This document shows, one piece after another, positions 10,190-21,315 of a stretch of 64,000 bases of DNA. The notes beneath the pieces were generated by a model. The model made no database searches. It was given only the letters and a program-made list of their open reading frames with translations, and was not told where the DNA came from. This DNA is from Flaveria trinervia (Eukaryota; Streptophyta; Magnoliopsida; Asterales; Asteraceae), in assembly GCA_025506515.1 (NCBI GenBank), contig JACCIX010000698.1, positions 62,001 through 126,000 on the forward strand. The letters are read 5' to 3'. The position numbers were made by a program, and so were the translations under genes. Positions within the stretch are counted from its first letter, which is position 1. Every line of letters begins with the position of its first letter.

Positions 10190-13056
10190 CTATGCAGTTG
10201 ATTTCTGAGGGTTAATTGTGAGAGCAGTGTCCTTTGCTTTTCTTTTCTTGATTCCAGCCACAAACTCATCAGGCATGTCGGTTAACGTTAAACCCTCCAA
10301 ACATCTCTGTTTCTGCAGAATTCTACTTGGGATATTGCTCAACTTATGACAACGTCTAATTTCTACTTCTTTAAGCCTCTCCATTGCTTCTTCCTCCACA
10401 TCCCACTCTTCCAAATCCTCCAACAACCACAACTTCAAAACCCCAAGTTTCTTAAACCCACCCCGATGGCACACCAATCTTTTTCCTGTGAACGAGTTCC
10501 CCAACAGCCTCAACACGATCAAACAAGGCAGCTGTTCTAGTGTCTCCATTGGATCGTTAGCTAACCTAGAGACAGACAGTGTAAGAACCTTAACGGTTGG
10601 TGGGAACTCATCAACCGTGGGTAATCTTTCTAAACACCCGTAGAGATTAAGATGAGAAAGTTTGGTTAAACTCGTTAGCGGCTTCAAAACTAGCTTTGAG
10701 GGCTGACACATGTCATCAACAGAAGTCAACCTCAAAGACTGAAGGTTGACCAGCTTCACAATCCAGTCAAGCAAGATGCTTTGGCTTTTGCTTAAGTTGA
10801 ACCTGATACCCAACTCTTCTAGAGCAAGTAACTTCCCCAAACCTTCATTAACAGATATTTTCTCATCTAAAACCAGTCCCCATAGGGTTACTAGAGTTGA
10901 AGAACTTCTAGGCGGCATGGAAAGCCGAATGTTGTTGAGATTGAGATGACGAAGGCGTTTAAGCTTCCAAATGGAGTCTGGTAGACTATCGACACGAGTG
11001 TGCTTGACATCTAAGGTTTCTAGATATGATAGATCTCCAACAGATTCAGGGAGACTCTCCAAGAAGGTCCATCTCAATCCTAGGTACCTCAAATGACACA
11101 AGGTACCGAGTCTATCGGGCAGACTCGTTTTGTACACCCCTTCAAGATCAAGCACCCTTAGCAATGCAAAATCTCTAGTGATAATTCTATCCAAAAGCAT
11201 TCCCACTTGCCTTTCTGGCATGCCTTTTCGTTGGAAGTTGAATGAAACATATGACCTCAGAAGAGATGGATCAAAAGTAGTGTAACTGCCTACCTGAGCC
11301 TGAGCCTGTTGTGTCTGCTGACGATCAACGGCTCCTGTGATGCTTATGTGTTGAACCATGCGCCGTACCCCAGCTGCATCCTCATAGTTCTGTGAGTTCC
11401 GGTGGATGTAGAACAGCTTGATATCTTGGGCTTTTGGCAACAAATAGTCATGAAGAGACGAAACTAAACGGCATCGCCTCGGGCTGTTGTCTGATCTTAA
11501 TTTGGTTATCTGAATCATATTACGATCCACCAAATCTTCAAAGCATTTTTGTACCATATCCTCAGGAGACTGGTCTCTTTGTTTTCCCTTCACAAAGCCC
11601 TCTGCTAGCCATAGCCTGAGCAACCGCCTGACCGGAATGTCGTAAGCTTTGGGGAAAAGAGCCAAGTATAACAGGCAAAGCTTAGAGTGGACGCTCAGGT
11701 TAGTATAACATATACTCAGAACATCATCAGGACATCGACCATCATGAATCACCTTCGACCATTTTCTTATTCCATTATTCGAGAGCAGCCCCGCCATCAG
11801 AACAATGTTCTGAGGCGAACCGTTGCATATTCTCAAGATCTGACGTTTCAACCTTCCTGTGATTTGAATCGGATCAGCCTCCTTTTCCTTTCCCACTTTG
11901 TTTACAAACATGTTCCAGCTTTCGTCTTCGCTTAATCTGCTCATAATATGCGGATCAAGTTTCATCATCTCTGGATTCTTTCGAGTCGTAAGGATTACTT
12001 TACTTCCATTTTTCTCATCTGGGAACATGCCTTTTAGATCCCGAAGAACATCATAGCTCCCAACACCATCAATTACAATCAGGTACCTCTTACCCTCCAC
12101 CGCCACAGTTTTTTTTAACACGAAGGATTGGATATGCTCAGCTGTATACTCCTCTGTCACAGAAATCCAGTCATGGAATTCAAAGTGATCCTTGATCTTT
12201 CTGTTTTTATAAATTGCACGAGCAAGTGTCGTCTTACCAGAACCTTCTTCACCAACAATGGGGACGAACATTGCGGTTTGATGTGTCAGCCGTCTCACTA
12301 AGCTTTTGATATCATCATTCAGCCCAAAAACGCCCAGTTCTTGTTCTTGGTAACAGAAACTAGATAACTGTTTTTGGTGTTGAATGTTGAAGCCTACAAT
12401 GTTCATCTCGTCTTCCTTGTAAGAGTAACAGAAGGTTAGTTTCTTCTGATGATGCATATGCTGCTGCTGATGGTGTGGAATTGTGCTGAATGACCGTGAC
12501 AAAGCCCGTTTAGGACTCGGGGTATTGGGAGCCTTTGAATGGGCCAAACTGCTGATGAACTTTTTCGTGTCAGCTCATTCGTCCCATACGTAAAATCATC
12601 ACCATCATCATGATCATCAGCATCATCATGATCATGATTATGATCATGATCATGATTGTTCACAGAATCCACAAACGAACTGTCGTTACTACTGGAAATA
12701 GTACTGGTTGCATGATCTTGAGGGGAGCTTGAAATGTTGCTTTGAATCTTCTTTATTTTGCGTTTGAGCCTACGACATGAGTTCAGATTGTTGAAGAAGA
12801 ATGTATGTTTCATCAAGAAACCATACCTCTTTCTCTGTCGAGCAACTTGGAAAGTGAATTTTTCGATTTCATCTTCAACTTCATAAAGAACACGAAGATC
12901 ATTCAACTGATCTGATGAGAAGCTTTGCAGCTTCTGAAGGGACCTCTGGACACCCTTCAATTGATGTATCATCACTTTGTTATCAGCTATTGATTCTTCA
13001 CTCAGCGTGTCCGCCAGCTTCTGTGTCACCACCGCGACTACTGGTTTTACCTCCAT
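10190..13056 (-). CDS. CC-NB-LRR (NLR) disease resistance protein, interrupted by a frameshift
   Basis: This is an intracellular immune receptor of the coiled-coil NLR class. Frame 1 starts at ATG 13056 (MEVKPVVAVVTQKLADTL) and gives an Rx-type coiled-coil domain, then a linker very rich in His and Asp (about residues 133-152). The protein continues in another frame from somewhere in 12436-12574. There follow a P-loop (GEEGSGKTT, about residue 99 of the second frame), RNBS-A (HFEFHDWISV), kinase-2 (YLIVIDG, in place of the usual LDD), RNBS-B (GSKVILTTR), a weak GLPL site (GSPQNIV), RNBS-D (CLLYLALFPKAYDIP), an MHD-like LHD (about 365) and roughly 12 LRRs from about 455 to 770. The stop is TAG at 10190. 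Total size is near 960 residues, normal for the class. The frames overlap at a GAAAAAG run, so a one-base indel, an assembly error or decay is likely; a very short intron is less likely. The degenerate kinase-2 and GLPL motifs suggest weak ATP turnover or relaxed selection. Confidence 0.88.
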
Positions 13057-13277
13057 TCAAACACACAGATTCAATTCAACAAGTTTCTTTTTTTTCTTTT
13101 AACTTGAGGATCTTGATTTACATTCCATTCTAAATAATTGATTGGGTTATTTATGTTTGCAATTCTGATATGATGCTCCAAAAAGTCTTGCTGAATTCTG
13201 ATTCTTTTTCCAAGTAGTTACTAGGAAACTAACAATAGAGCGGAAGTTGGTAGGTAACTTTAATCAAAATGGGTGGT
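13057..13277. other. Probable NLR promoter region
   Basis: This is the 220 bp directly upstream of the minus-strand NLR start. No core promoter box is certain; the nearest good TATA-like word on the minus strand is in the TTTATATAAAATC context at about 13282, already inside repeat A. The promoter is therefore pressed against repeat DNA. Confidence 0.35.
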
Positions 13278-13499
13278 AGTTTTATATAAAATCATATACA
13301 AAGAAGGAATTCTTGTTATGTTTTGTACATTGAGTTTTGAATATTACTAATCAGGAAATTTCAGTGAGATTACTTTGAAATTACAAAATAACTACCCTTT
13401 GATTTCAATATTACATAGCAAATTAATCAGGTGACTCAAGAACTTTGACTGATATGGCCATGTAGCCACCTGATATGACCGCATTTTAAAACAAAACTT

Positions 13500-13829
13500 A
13501 ATGGATGTTTAGTTGGAAAGAATGGAATTAAATAGATGGAATTGAAAAAACTAGTATAATTTTCAAGTAAAATCATATATGAGTAGGTAATGAAATGTAA
13601 AACTCAAGAGAATATTTCAACTCAAATTTCCATTGGTTGTGGGATTTCAAATTCCCTCTTTAGGTGGAAAGATTTTGAAATTCCACAACCAAAGGAATTA
13701 GAGATGAAATATTTTTTTGGTTACTTTTAATTGTTTACTCAAACAAAATTTTTACTTGAAAATTATACTAGTTTTTTAATTTCATTTAATTTTATTTAAT
13801 TTCTTCTGACCAAACAAACAGCTCCTTAA
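13500..13829. mobile_element. Tourist-like MITE (foldback element)
   Basis: The whole 330 bp is an imperfect inverted repeat: AAAAAACTAGTATAATTTTC (about 13544) pairs with its complement near 13760, and the inner arms (CCATTGGTTGTGGGATTTCA near 13632 and TTCCACAACCAAAGGAATTA near 13682) pair again around a centre near 13660. The outer ends are ATGGATGTTTAGTTGG and CCAAACAAACAGCTCC, flanked by TTA/TTAA. Copies B and C of the host repeat lack it. TTA target duplications and GTTTGG-type ends suggest the PIF/Harbinger superfamily. Confidence 0.75.
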
Positions 13830-14959
13830 TCTTTAAGCATCTAATTTCACAATTTTCAAAATGAATTATTTGAAATTTAATTTTGAGATTTCACAACCAA
13901 AGGAATTTGAGATGAAACATTTATGATTTTAAGATCACAAATGAATTATTTGAAGATGGTGATGATTTTATTTTTAGTTAACTTTGTAAAATAGTAACAA
14001 TTTTCAAAATCACTTCAATTAGGCAATTTAAGTTACATGGTTTTTACGATGTTTTTCTTTTTGTTTCAATTAGAAAATATATTTTTCTTCTTTATGATGC
14101 TGATGTGGAATATGGTGACGAAAATTTTAGATACCATTTTTGTTTTTCTTCAAAATATAATTCACATGTTTTTTATTTGTTTTTTTAAATAATTTCATAT
14201 TAAAATTTTCGATCCCACACCTTCTAATCCATTACTTTCTTAACATAAGAAACTTTAATGATAACTCAATTTGATGGTTTAATAGTCCAATTTAAAAAAA
14301 TATGCATAACTAACTAAATTGAAATATTTTTTAAACTTAGTTAGTATTCTGTGATATTTTTTAAAATTATATGTTGTTATCTACAACTCGTAACAAGTCT
14401 AGAATCTTTATATATTTATTTTTATACTCTAATAAAAATTAATTAAGTGGGACACGTGAAAAATTAATATCTCTTCTCATCAAAATATTCATATTTCTCT
14501 GCTTTTAAATGATTACGTTAACTAATAATAATATAATTTATTTTTTTAAATTAAAAATAAGTTTTTGTAAAAATTAGGAAATATATTCATTTATTAATGT
14601 TATTTTTAAGAAAAAAAATCTATGAAATAAGAAATTTATCTAAAACATCAAACTTTTTATAAACATGAAATATTGTAGAATTGTTTTTTTTGAAATGTAA
14701 TTTTTTATAAACAAAAAGTAATTAAAATAAGGAGTTATAGTAAGGAAAATTATAGAAACAGAAGGTTTGTTTTGAAATAAAATGTTTTAACTTCTTTTTG
14801 GTAAAACAAAAAAAAAAAATTAAAAACATAAATTTAAAAAGTTGATATCATTGTTTTATTACTTATATCTTTACTTATATTTTATTTTAATTATATCTTA
14901 TTTTAAAAAATCATTTTATAATTATTAATTTTTATTGCATTTTATATTTTATTTATTCA

Positions 14960-14990
14960 ATATTTGCAATACACGGGTTACTTAAACTAG
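14960..14990 (+). repeat. Helitron-like 3' terminus
   Basis: TTGCAATACACGGG, a short spacer and CTAG followed by T resemble a worn Helitron 3' end (hairpin, then CTRR). The same end recurs at about 22280-22312 in copy C. The repeat continues past it in both copies, so the Helitron is older than the duplication of the larger block. Confidence 0.4.
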
Positions 14991-15665
14991 TTTGTAGATA
15001 TAAGCATAGTTAAAAAAAGGTCTCAATTGGTGTTTTATGATAATTAATCTAATAGTATCATCTTTAGATTTAATACTTGCATCTTTTAGCGTATGAGGAA
15101 AAATTCAAGCAAACTAAACATAATTATTGTGACGTGAGAGCTAATTATCAAAATCAGTGAGTTGACACAATACACAACCAATCTATAAAATTTCAATCTT
15201 AACATGAGAGCGTTTTTGCTCGCTGTAAGTTGATATATTATGAGTAACTCTATATGAGACTATGTGAGTGTGGAGGTGTTAAAGTCATGAAGTAAACTTA
15301 ATGGTTTTATAGTAAATTCACCAATTAATGAGGATAATGAGGTCAGTGGAATCAAACATGAACAATTTTAAAGAGTCAACAAATGGTAATTGTTTATTCT
15401 TGGAAGAAAACAATTGAAACGCATTGAAAAAGAAATTAAAGCAAGGTAATGGAAGAAACCAAGAAGGGGGTTGTGAAAAAGGAAAATGAATTGTCGTCTT
15501 AAAAGAGGAGTGTGGTAGTGTGGTGGTGGACTACTTTAAAATGGATTAAAAGATAATGTATTATGTGCTATCAATTTAATTAAATGGAATTAGGTAGGCC
15601 CATAATAACAATTATTGGGCTAAGCTAGAAAAAAAATTGCAAGTCTTGAAAGTTGGAAAGTATTT

Positions 15666-17059
15666 TTGTAGCGAGAAATAGAAGCGCAGAAAACCCGGGT
15701 CGGGTTCAAACCGGTTTGGATTTTAGTCAACTAAAAGGAGAAAGTTTGATTGAATTTCGGCTCGGGGCCAACCCGAGTTTAATGACTAAAGAACCCTACC
15801 TGATACAACTCCGGGTAGGATCGGATTCAAACAGACTCAGATTCTAAACCAAATTCAAATTGTATTTTTTAAGCTTATTACTATAAATCATTGATACATA
15901 ACTAAAAACAAATATATAGTTTATTTAAGTGCATTACATAAAACTAATTTAAAATCAAACTAATATATTAACAAAATAAACTTAAGTGAAATATTGATTC
16001 AAATAACAATAGTACATTAATATATGATTAAAATCTACATTATTGATTTGAACAAAATAAAATAAAACAAAACAAAACAAGAAAAGATAAATCTTGCAAA
16101 TACAACCAGCTTCTACTTCTTGTTTGTGTATTTCTTCTTTAATTGGGATCTCGTCTTCAAGGTATGATTGATATTGTATTTGTTCCGCTACATCTAAGTG
16201 GTCTTTTAAACAAATACATATTTTTACCGTCGTTAGAGTTAGCCTTGTTTTCCTTATTGATAACACCCTGCCACTAACTAGAATATGCAGATTCCAAAAC
16301 TATCATAAAAGCTTGAACGGTTAGTAATCAAGGGTCATAGCAAATAGGATTGGAAATTGTGATATTGTTTTCTTTTCATCAAACCAAAATATCAAATGTT
16401 ACAAATTCCTTAGGAGTCTTACTAGATAAAAAATCAGTTCCGGTACGCCTCCCGAGCTACCTACTAAAATAGCTCAAGCTTAATTCGACTAGTGTCAAAC
16501 TACAATCTAAAGCTTGATCTTGACTAATGAGTAATTTTCCAAGGTCTTAACTCTGAATCAACTTGTGTATTATTTATTAATTATTTTATTTCTCTACATG
16601 TATCATTACAATTATATATTATTATAATTATGAGTTTAATTTTAGGCACAAACTCCAAACATATGTACTCTTAGCTTATTTTGAGTTCTTAATGAGCAGA
16701 TCTCAAGAAGCTAATAAGAAACTTGATTTTTTTCCATCTCTAAAGTTGATGGTTTATACAAAAACTATTTTTAGACTAAGTTTCTAATCTTCACAAAGTA
16801 AGAGCTGCATAAACTAATCAAACTAACTTGTTTGATTAAGCCTTAGACCCGCCACCAACCTGTGGATCATGGGTTCTTAACTTTCGACATGTTTCAGGAA
16901 GGTCTTCGACAACAAGTAAGTCATGTGTTCCTTTGAATTTAATTCTCGTGATAGACTTCATTAAGATATCTATACATTGCTTATCACCACTACATGGTCT
17001 ACAATGATTCGCTCGATATTACCATTTTGTCGTTTAGTGTTTTCATTTCTTAAAGTGTT
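15666..17059. other. Non-coding DNA with a foldback-prone patch
   Basis: No gene is seen. About 15685-15850 contains several CGGGT/ACCCG words (GAAAACCCGGGTCGGGTTC, GGGCCAACCCGAG, CTCCGGGTAGGATCGG) and could be part of a DNA transposon with internal inverted motifs. The small open frames here (15653-15847 plus, 15982-16266 minus) have no recognised product. Confidence 0.4.
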
Positions 17060-17625
17060 ATATGAATTAAGTAAGATTAGAACTTACGACTATGAGTGTT
17101 TAAATAAATAAAAAAAGAAAAAAATGTACTTTATACCTTTTATCGAACCTAAACAAACCTCTTTGAATACTTATTCGGATATTTGGATTGGATATCATCG
17201 GGTTCATATTCCTTATTCAAATTTTGGATCGATTTTCCGACTTGTTAATTAATTAATTATTTATAATTAGTGTTATTCAGTTTACTTGAATATCTATTCA
17301 ATCCGAATAAGACTCTAACCAAATAATATTTGTATAAAACCCTTTCAACAGAGGTGTAATGTTTACGTATTTTTATTCAATCTACTTAAAAGTTCAATGC
17401 TTTGCCTGGTCGACCACTTAATCTAGTAAAAAACTAGTATTCGGCAATCACTTATTTGATCTAGTCATCTTTGACTCTTCATAAACATAATCAAGATAGT
17501 AGAAAGGTGAATGTCCGAGTCTTGAAATTAGAAAACAATAAGCATGAAAAAAATTAGAAAATTGCTACTTAGTTTTATTCGAACCATTCAAATTACCCGA
17601 ATCTGATACAAATTGAATTCTGATT
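17060..17625 (+). repeat. Dispersed repeat R1, copy 2 (without the Helitron)
   Basis: This is related to 6290-7350 in the same orientation but continuous across the site where copy 1 carries the Helitron (TTTATAATTAGTGTTATTCAG). It therefore serves as an approximate empty site. Similarity ends at about GAATTCTGATT (17625). Confidence 0.75.
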
Positions 17626-17629
17626 AGAG

Positions 17630-17800
17630 CTGTTCACGAATAGATTCGAACCGAATGGAGCTCTGCTCGAACTCGGTTCGATTTCAAACCGAGCGGCTTG
17701 GTTCGGTTCAAATTTACAAATTCGAGCGCAAATATCATGCTCGAACTCAATTCGGTTTAACCGAGTGCTTAGTTTTGCTCGGTTTCGTGTTACATTTTAA
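17630..17800. mobile_element. Fragment of a DNA transposon (GAGCTGTTCACGAA type)
   Basis: AGAGCTGTTCACGAATAG followed by many TTCGAAC, CTCGGTTCG, AACCGAG and GGTTCGG words is the pattern of plant non-autonomous DNA elements whose ends read GAGCTGTTCACGAAC. No clear opposite end or target duplication is seen, so this is probably a piece only. Confidence 0.35.
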
Positions 17801-18002
17801 AACAAAACAAATAATTCATTCAGAAGTTTTAATTTTAAGTTCCAACCCTATCATCTTCCCTCATGCTTCTGCAAATATTCTTTAAGAGCCAAATCATTAA
17901 AGAAAATACTAAACTCAAGATATTGCAATTAGGAACAACTGAACAAGTCGGACTTCGAGCAAGGTCGGACTTTGGTCGGACTATTGCAGGTCCGATTGCG
18001 AA

Positions 18003-18302
18003 GGTATTTTTTAAAAAAATATGAAATATTGTAAAAGTATTTTTTTAAAAAGTATATTTTTATAAACAAAAAGCAATTAAAATTAGAAGTTGTAATAATG
18101 AAATTTATAAAAATAGAAGGTTTGTTTTGAAATAAAATATTTAACTTTTTATTGGGAAAAACAAAAAAGAGTTTCAAAATAAAACTCTAAAAACTTGATA
18201 TCATTGTTTTATTATTTATATCTATACTCATATTTAATTTTAATTGTAATTCAATTTAAAATATCGTTTTATAATCAATAAATTTTCATTGCATTCAATG
18301 TA
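18003..18302 (+). repeat. Partial copy of the large repeat (3' part)
   Basis: It matches the end of copy B (about 19855-20120) and the corresponding part of copy A (about 14640-14960): ATGAAATATTGTA, AAGCAATTAA, GAAGGTTTGTTTTGAAATAAAAT, TTGATATCATTGTTTTATTA. It runs straight into the start of copy B, so the two are arranged head to tail. Confidence 0.75.
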
Positions 18303-20120
18303 TTATTTATATAAAGTCATATGCAAAGAAAAAATTCTTTGTTATGTTATGTACATTGACTTTTGAATATTACTAATCACGAAATTTCAGTGACATTACT
18401 TTGAAATTACAAAACAACTACCCTTTGATTTCAATATTACTTAGCAAATTAATCAGGTGACTCAAGAACCTTTAACTCATATACCCGATATGACCACATT
18501 TTAAAAACTCAAATTACAAAACTTAATTTTTAAGCGTCTAATTTCAACTCGTTAATCCATCCGCCTTCGCATCTCTTCGTTGACATCTACCACTGATTTT
18601 AAGATCACAAATGAATTATGTGAAGACGGTGATAGATTTTATTTATTAATTAATTTTAAAAAAGTGTTTCAATTAGATAATTTAAGTTTAAAATGTTCTA
18701 ATTAGATAACTTAACTTTTATATTTTATTTAAATTATAAGTCTTAACAAGGTTTTTAGCATGTTTTTTTGTTTCAATTAGAAAATAATATTTTTTTTTTC
18801 TTTTTGATGCTAACGTGGAATATGGTGACAAAAGTTTTATATACCTTTTTTTGTCTTTTTCAAAAAATATAATTAACATGTTTTCATTTTTTATTTTTTA
18901 ATATAATTTCATATATTAAAATTTCCGATCCCTTACCTTCTACTCCTTTATTTTCTTAACATAAGAAAATTCTAGTATAACTCGATGTGATGGTCAAGTA
19001 GTACAATTTAAGAAAAATATGTACAAGAGATCAAATGAAATACTTTTAAAATTTAGTTACTATTTTGTAATATTTATATTAGATTAATTATCAACCTTTT
19101 TTATGCGTAATAGTATTATATCTTATGTATAGGGGGCTTTAAAATAAATTGACTTCTCAATTTTCACCATGGTTTTCATATTTTACAAAGTAACATTTTA
19201 AAATTTGATTATTCTTACTTTATACCCAAAACTTTTTATTTTTGCAATTTAATCTCACGAAATTTTATACTTTTAACTTTGATCCTTTATCCTTTTTCAA
19301 ATTTTGCAATTTTTCGTCTTTTGTTTTAGGTTTTACAAGTTAACACGACACAAACATGCATGTGTGATTCACCAATTATACATTTTGCTTTACGTTTCAT
19401 TCTATATTTTGTGAGTTCACATAACCCAATGCGTGTGCGTGGTTTATTATTTTTACATCTATTTTCCTTAGTTAACAGGTTGGTCACAACACGTACGTCT
19501 TAAATCAACTTAGTTATATTTTTATATGTTTATATTTTGGTTTTATCTTTTTGTATTAACACACCACAATTTAAGTGTCGATGGTCATTATGATGGTTTG
19601 ACATTGGTGTTATTTTACATAATTTTACGCCCCCACAACGCGAGGAACTTAATTCTAGTTTTCTTAAAATTTCTTATCTTCTATTTGTAACAAATCTAGA
19701 ATCTTTATATCTTTATCTTTATCATTTCTTCTCATCAAAATTTCATGTTTCTCTCCTTTTAAATAAAATAATAATACAATTTAATTTTTTACATTAATTT
19801 TTTTTTTAAAAAAATTATGAAATATATTTTTTCAATTATAAATTATTTAAAACATCAAACTTTTTAAAAATATGAAATATTGTAGAAGTATTTTTTTAAA
19901 AAGTATATTTTTTATAAACAAAAAGCAATTAACTTTAGAAGTTGTAATAAGGAAATTTATAAAAATAGAAGGTTTGTTTTAAAATAAAATATTTAATTTT
20001 TATTGGGAAAAACAAAAAAGAGTTTTAAAATAAAACTCTAAAAACTTGATATCATTGTTTTATTACTTATATATATACTCATATTTAATTTTAATTGTAA
20101 CTCAATTTAAAATATCGTTT
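18303..20120 (+). repeat. Large dispersed repeat, copy B (split by a Helitron)
   Basis: It starts ATTATTTATATAAAGTCATA like copy C at 20121 and follows the same order of blocks, interrupted by the Helitron at 19121-19658. Copy B and copy C are direct tandem neighbours. Non-coding. Confidence 0.8.
19121..19658 (+). mobile_element. Non-autonomous Helitron, plus strand
   Basis: The 5' end TCTTATGTATAGGGGGC is preceded by A (19120), and the 3' end is a worn hairpin (CCCCC...CAACGCGAGG) followed by CTAG (19655-19658) and the host T, so insertion is between A and T without target duplication. It is about 538 bp and has no protein gene. It belongs to the same family as the minus-strand element at 6469-6932 and interrupts copy B. 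Confidence 0.7.
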
Positions 20121-20455
20121 TATATTATTTATATAAAGTCATATGCAAAGAAAAAATTCTTGTTATGTTATGTACATTGACTTTTGAATATTACTAATCA
20201 CGAAATTTCAGTGACATTACTTTGATATTACAAAACAACTACCCTTTGATTTCAATATTACTTAGCAAATTAATCAGGTGACTCAAGAACTTTGACTGAT
20301 ATGGCCGTGTAGCCACCCGATATGACCACATTTTAAGAACTCAAATTACAAAACTCAATCTTTAAGCATCTAATTTCAACTCGTTAATCCACCCACCTTC
20401 GCATATCTTCATGACATCTACCATTGATTTTAAGATCACAAATGAATTATGTGAA

Positions 20456-21315
20456 TGAATGACCGTTTAAGGGTTGGTCACTTACAACATAACACACAAA
20501 GAAAAGAGTGAATTAAAATACTTAACATATCAAATAGGAAACTAGTAACCAGTTACTCTTTGATACAAAGAAACACAAATATAAAGAAACAAAACAAGAA
20601 CAAGATAACATAAGTGTTTGGTTTTCAATAATGTTGTATATTGTTCTCAAGTTTCTTGCAAGTGTTTACAAAGCATAAGAAAAAAAATACAAGGGATCTG
20701 AGATACTTTATACTACATTCTTCAGCCGATCATACTTTGAAAGCCAACTGGATATATGATTTAGACAACAACAAAATCAATGTAGAGTCAAAAGGCAGAT
20801 TGTCTTTTGACTAGTGACTATGACATGCCACAGCTCACATCTTACTATATTACAAAAAGGATAAAACCACATAAAGTAGAAAGTAAAAGACTCAAGACCT
20901 TAATGTATAGTTACTGAAAGCATGGACCCTTCACCAACTTATATAAGTTGGTGTCCCATCAGAGTTGCAACAGAAAGTGGTTCAGCTTTATGAAAAGATA
21001 CATCAGATAAAACATGTGTTCAAAAGTCTTAAGAAGAAATGTGTCTTCATGTGTTGGCTTCAGAAGACTTTGTCTTTGAAGCTTCGAAGACTTCATGTTT
21101 GGCTTCGGAAGATGTTGGTCTTGGCTTTGGAAGATGTTGTCTTGGCTTCGGAAGATGTTGGTCTTGGCTTCTGAAGATTTCACACTTAGAATATTGTCTA
21201 AGGAAGAGTGTGAAACTTCCGAAGCTAACTACTTGTACTTCTATGCATGCATGCATGATAGACTTTTGATGTTTTGGATGTTTTGAATTGTATAAGCCTT
21301 ATATGAAACTTTACA
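20456..21315 (+). mobile_element. Solo LTR with 5-bp target duplication
   Basis: The 860-bp insertion starts TGAATGACCG and ends CTTTACA, so it has the TG...CA ends of an LTR. It is flanked on both sides by GTGAA (20451-20455 and 21316-21320), and the related repeat copy A is uninterrupted at this place. No internal retrotransposon DNA remains, so this is a solo LTR left by LTR-LTR recombination. The several overlapping open frames at 20959-21286 are artefacts of an internal tandem repeat. Confidence 0.85.
21100..21178 (+). repeat. ~22-bp tandem repeat with CTTCGGAAG palindrome
   Basis: Three to four units of GGCTTCGGAAGATGTTGGTC (with T/C and length variation) lie in a row inside the solo LTR. 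Each unit carries the palindrome CTTCGGAAG or CTTTGGAAG. Confidence 0.8.

Larger units (their letters stand above)
13278..15665 (+). repeat. Large dispersed repeat, copy A (split by a MITE)
   Basis: 13278-13497 and 13830-15665 match, in the same order, copy C (20121-20455 and 21321-23015) and for most of their length copy B (18303-20120). Shared blocks include GAATATTACTAATCA, AGCAAATTAATCAGGTGACT, GATGCTGATGTGGAATATGG, TTGATATCATTGTTTTATTA and GGTTACTTAAACTAGTTT. There is no coding capacity. The block ends near GTATTTTTGTAGCGAG. It starts about 220 bp from the NLR start codon. Confidence 0.8.

Noticed and set aside
12530..12600. Programmed -1 frameshifting at GAAAAAG in the NLR
   Set aside because: The site lacks a proper X XXY YYZ slippery heptamer, and programmed frameshifting is not known for NLRs; an indel is simpler.
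20959..21286. Several overlapping short ORFs on both strands
   Set aside because: All are produced by the 22-bp tandem repeat in a solo LTR.
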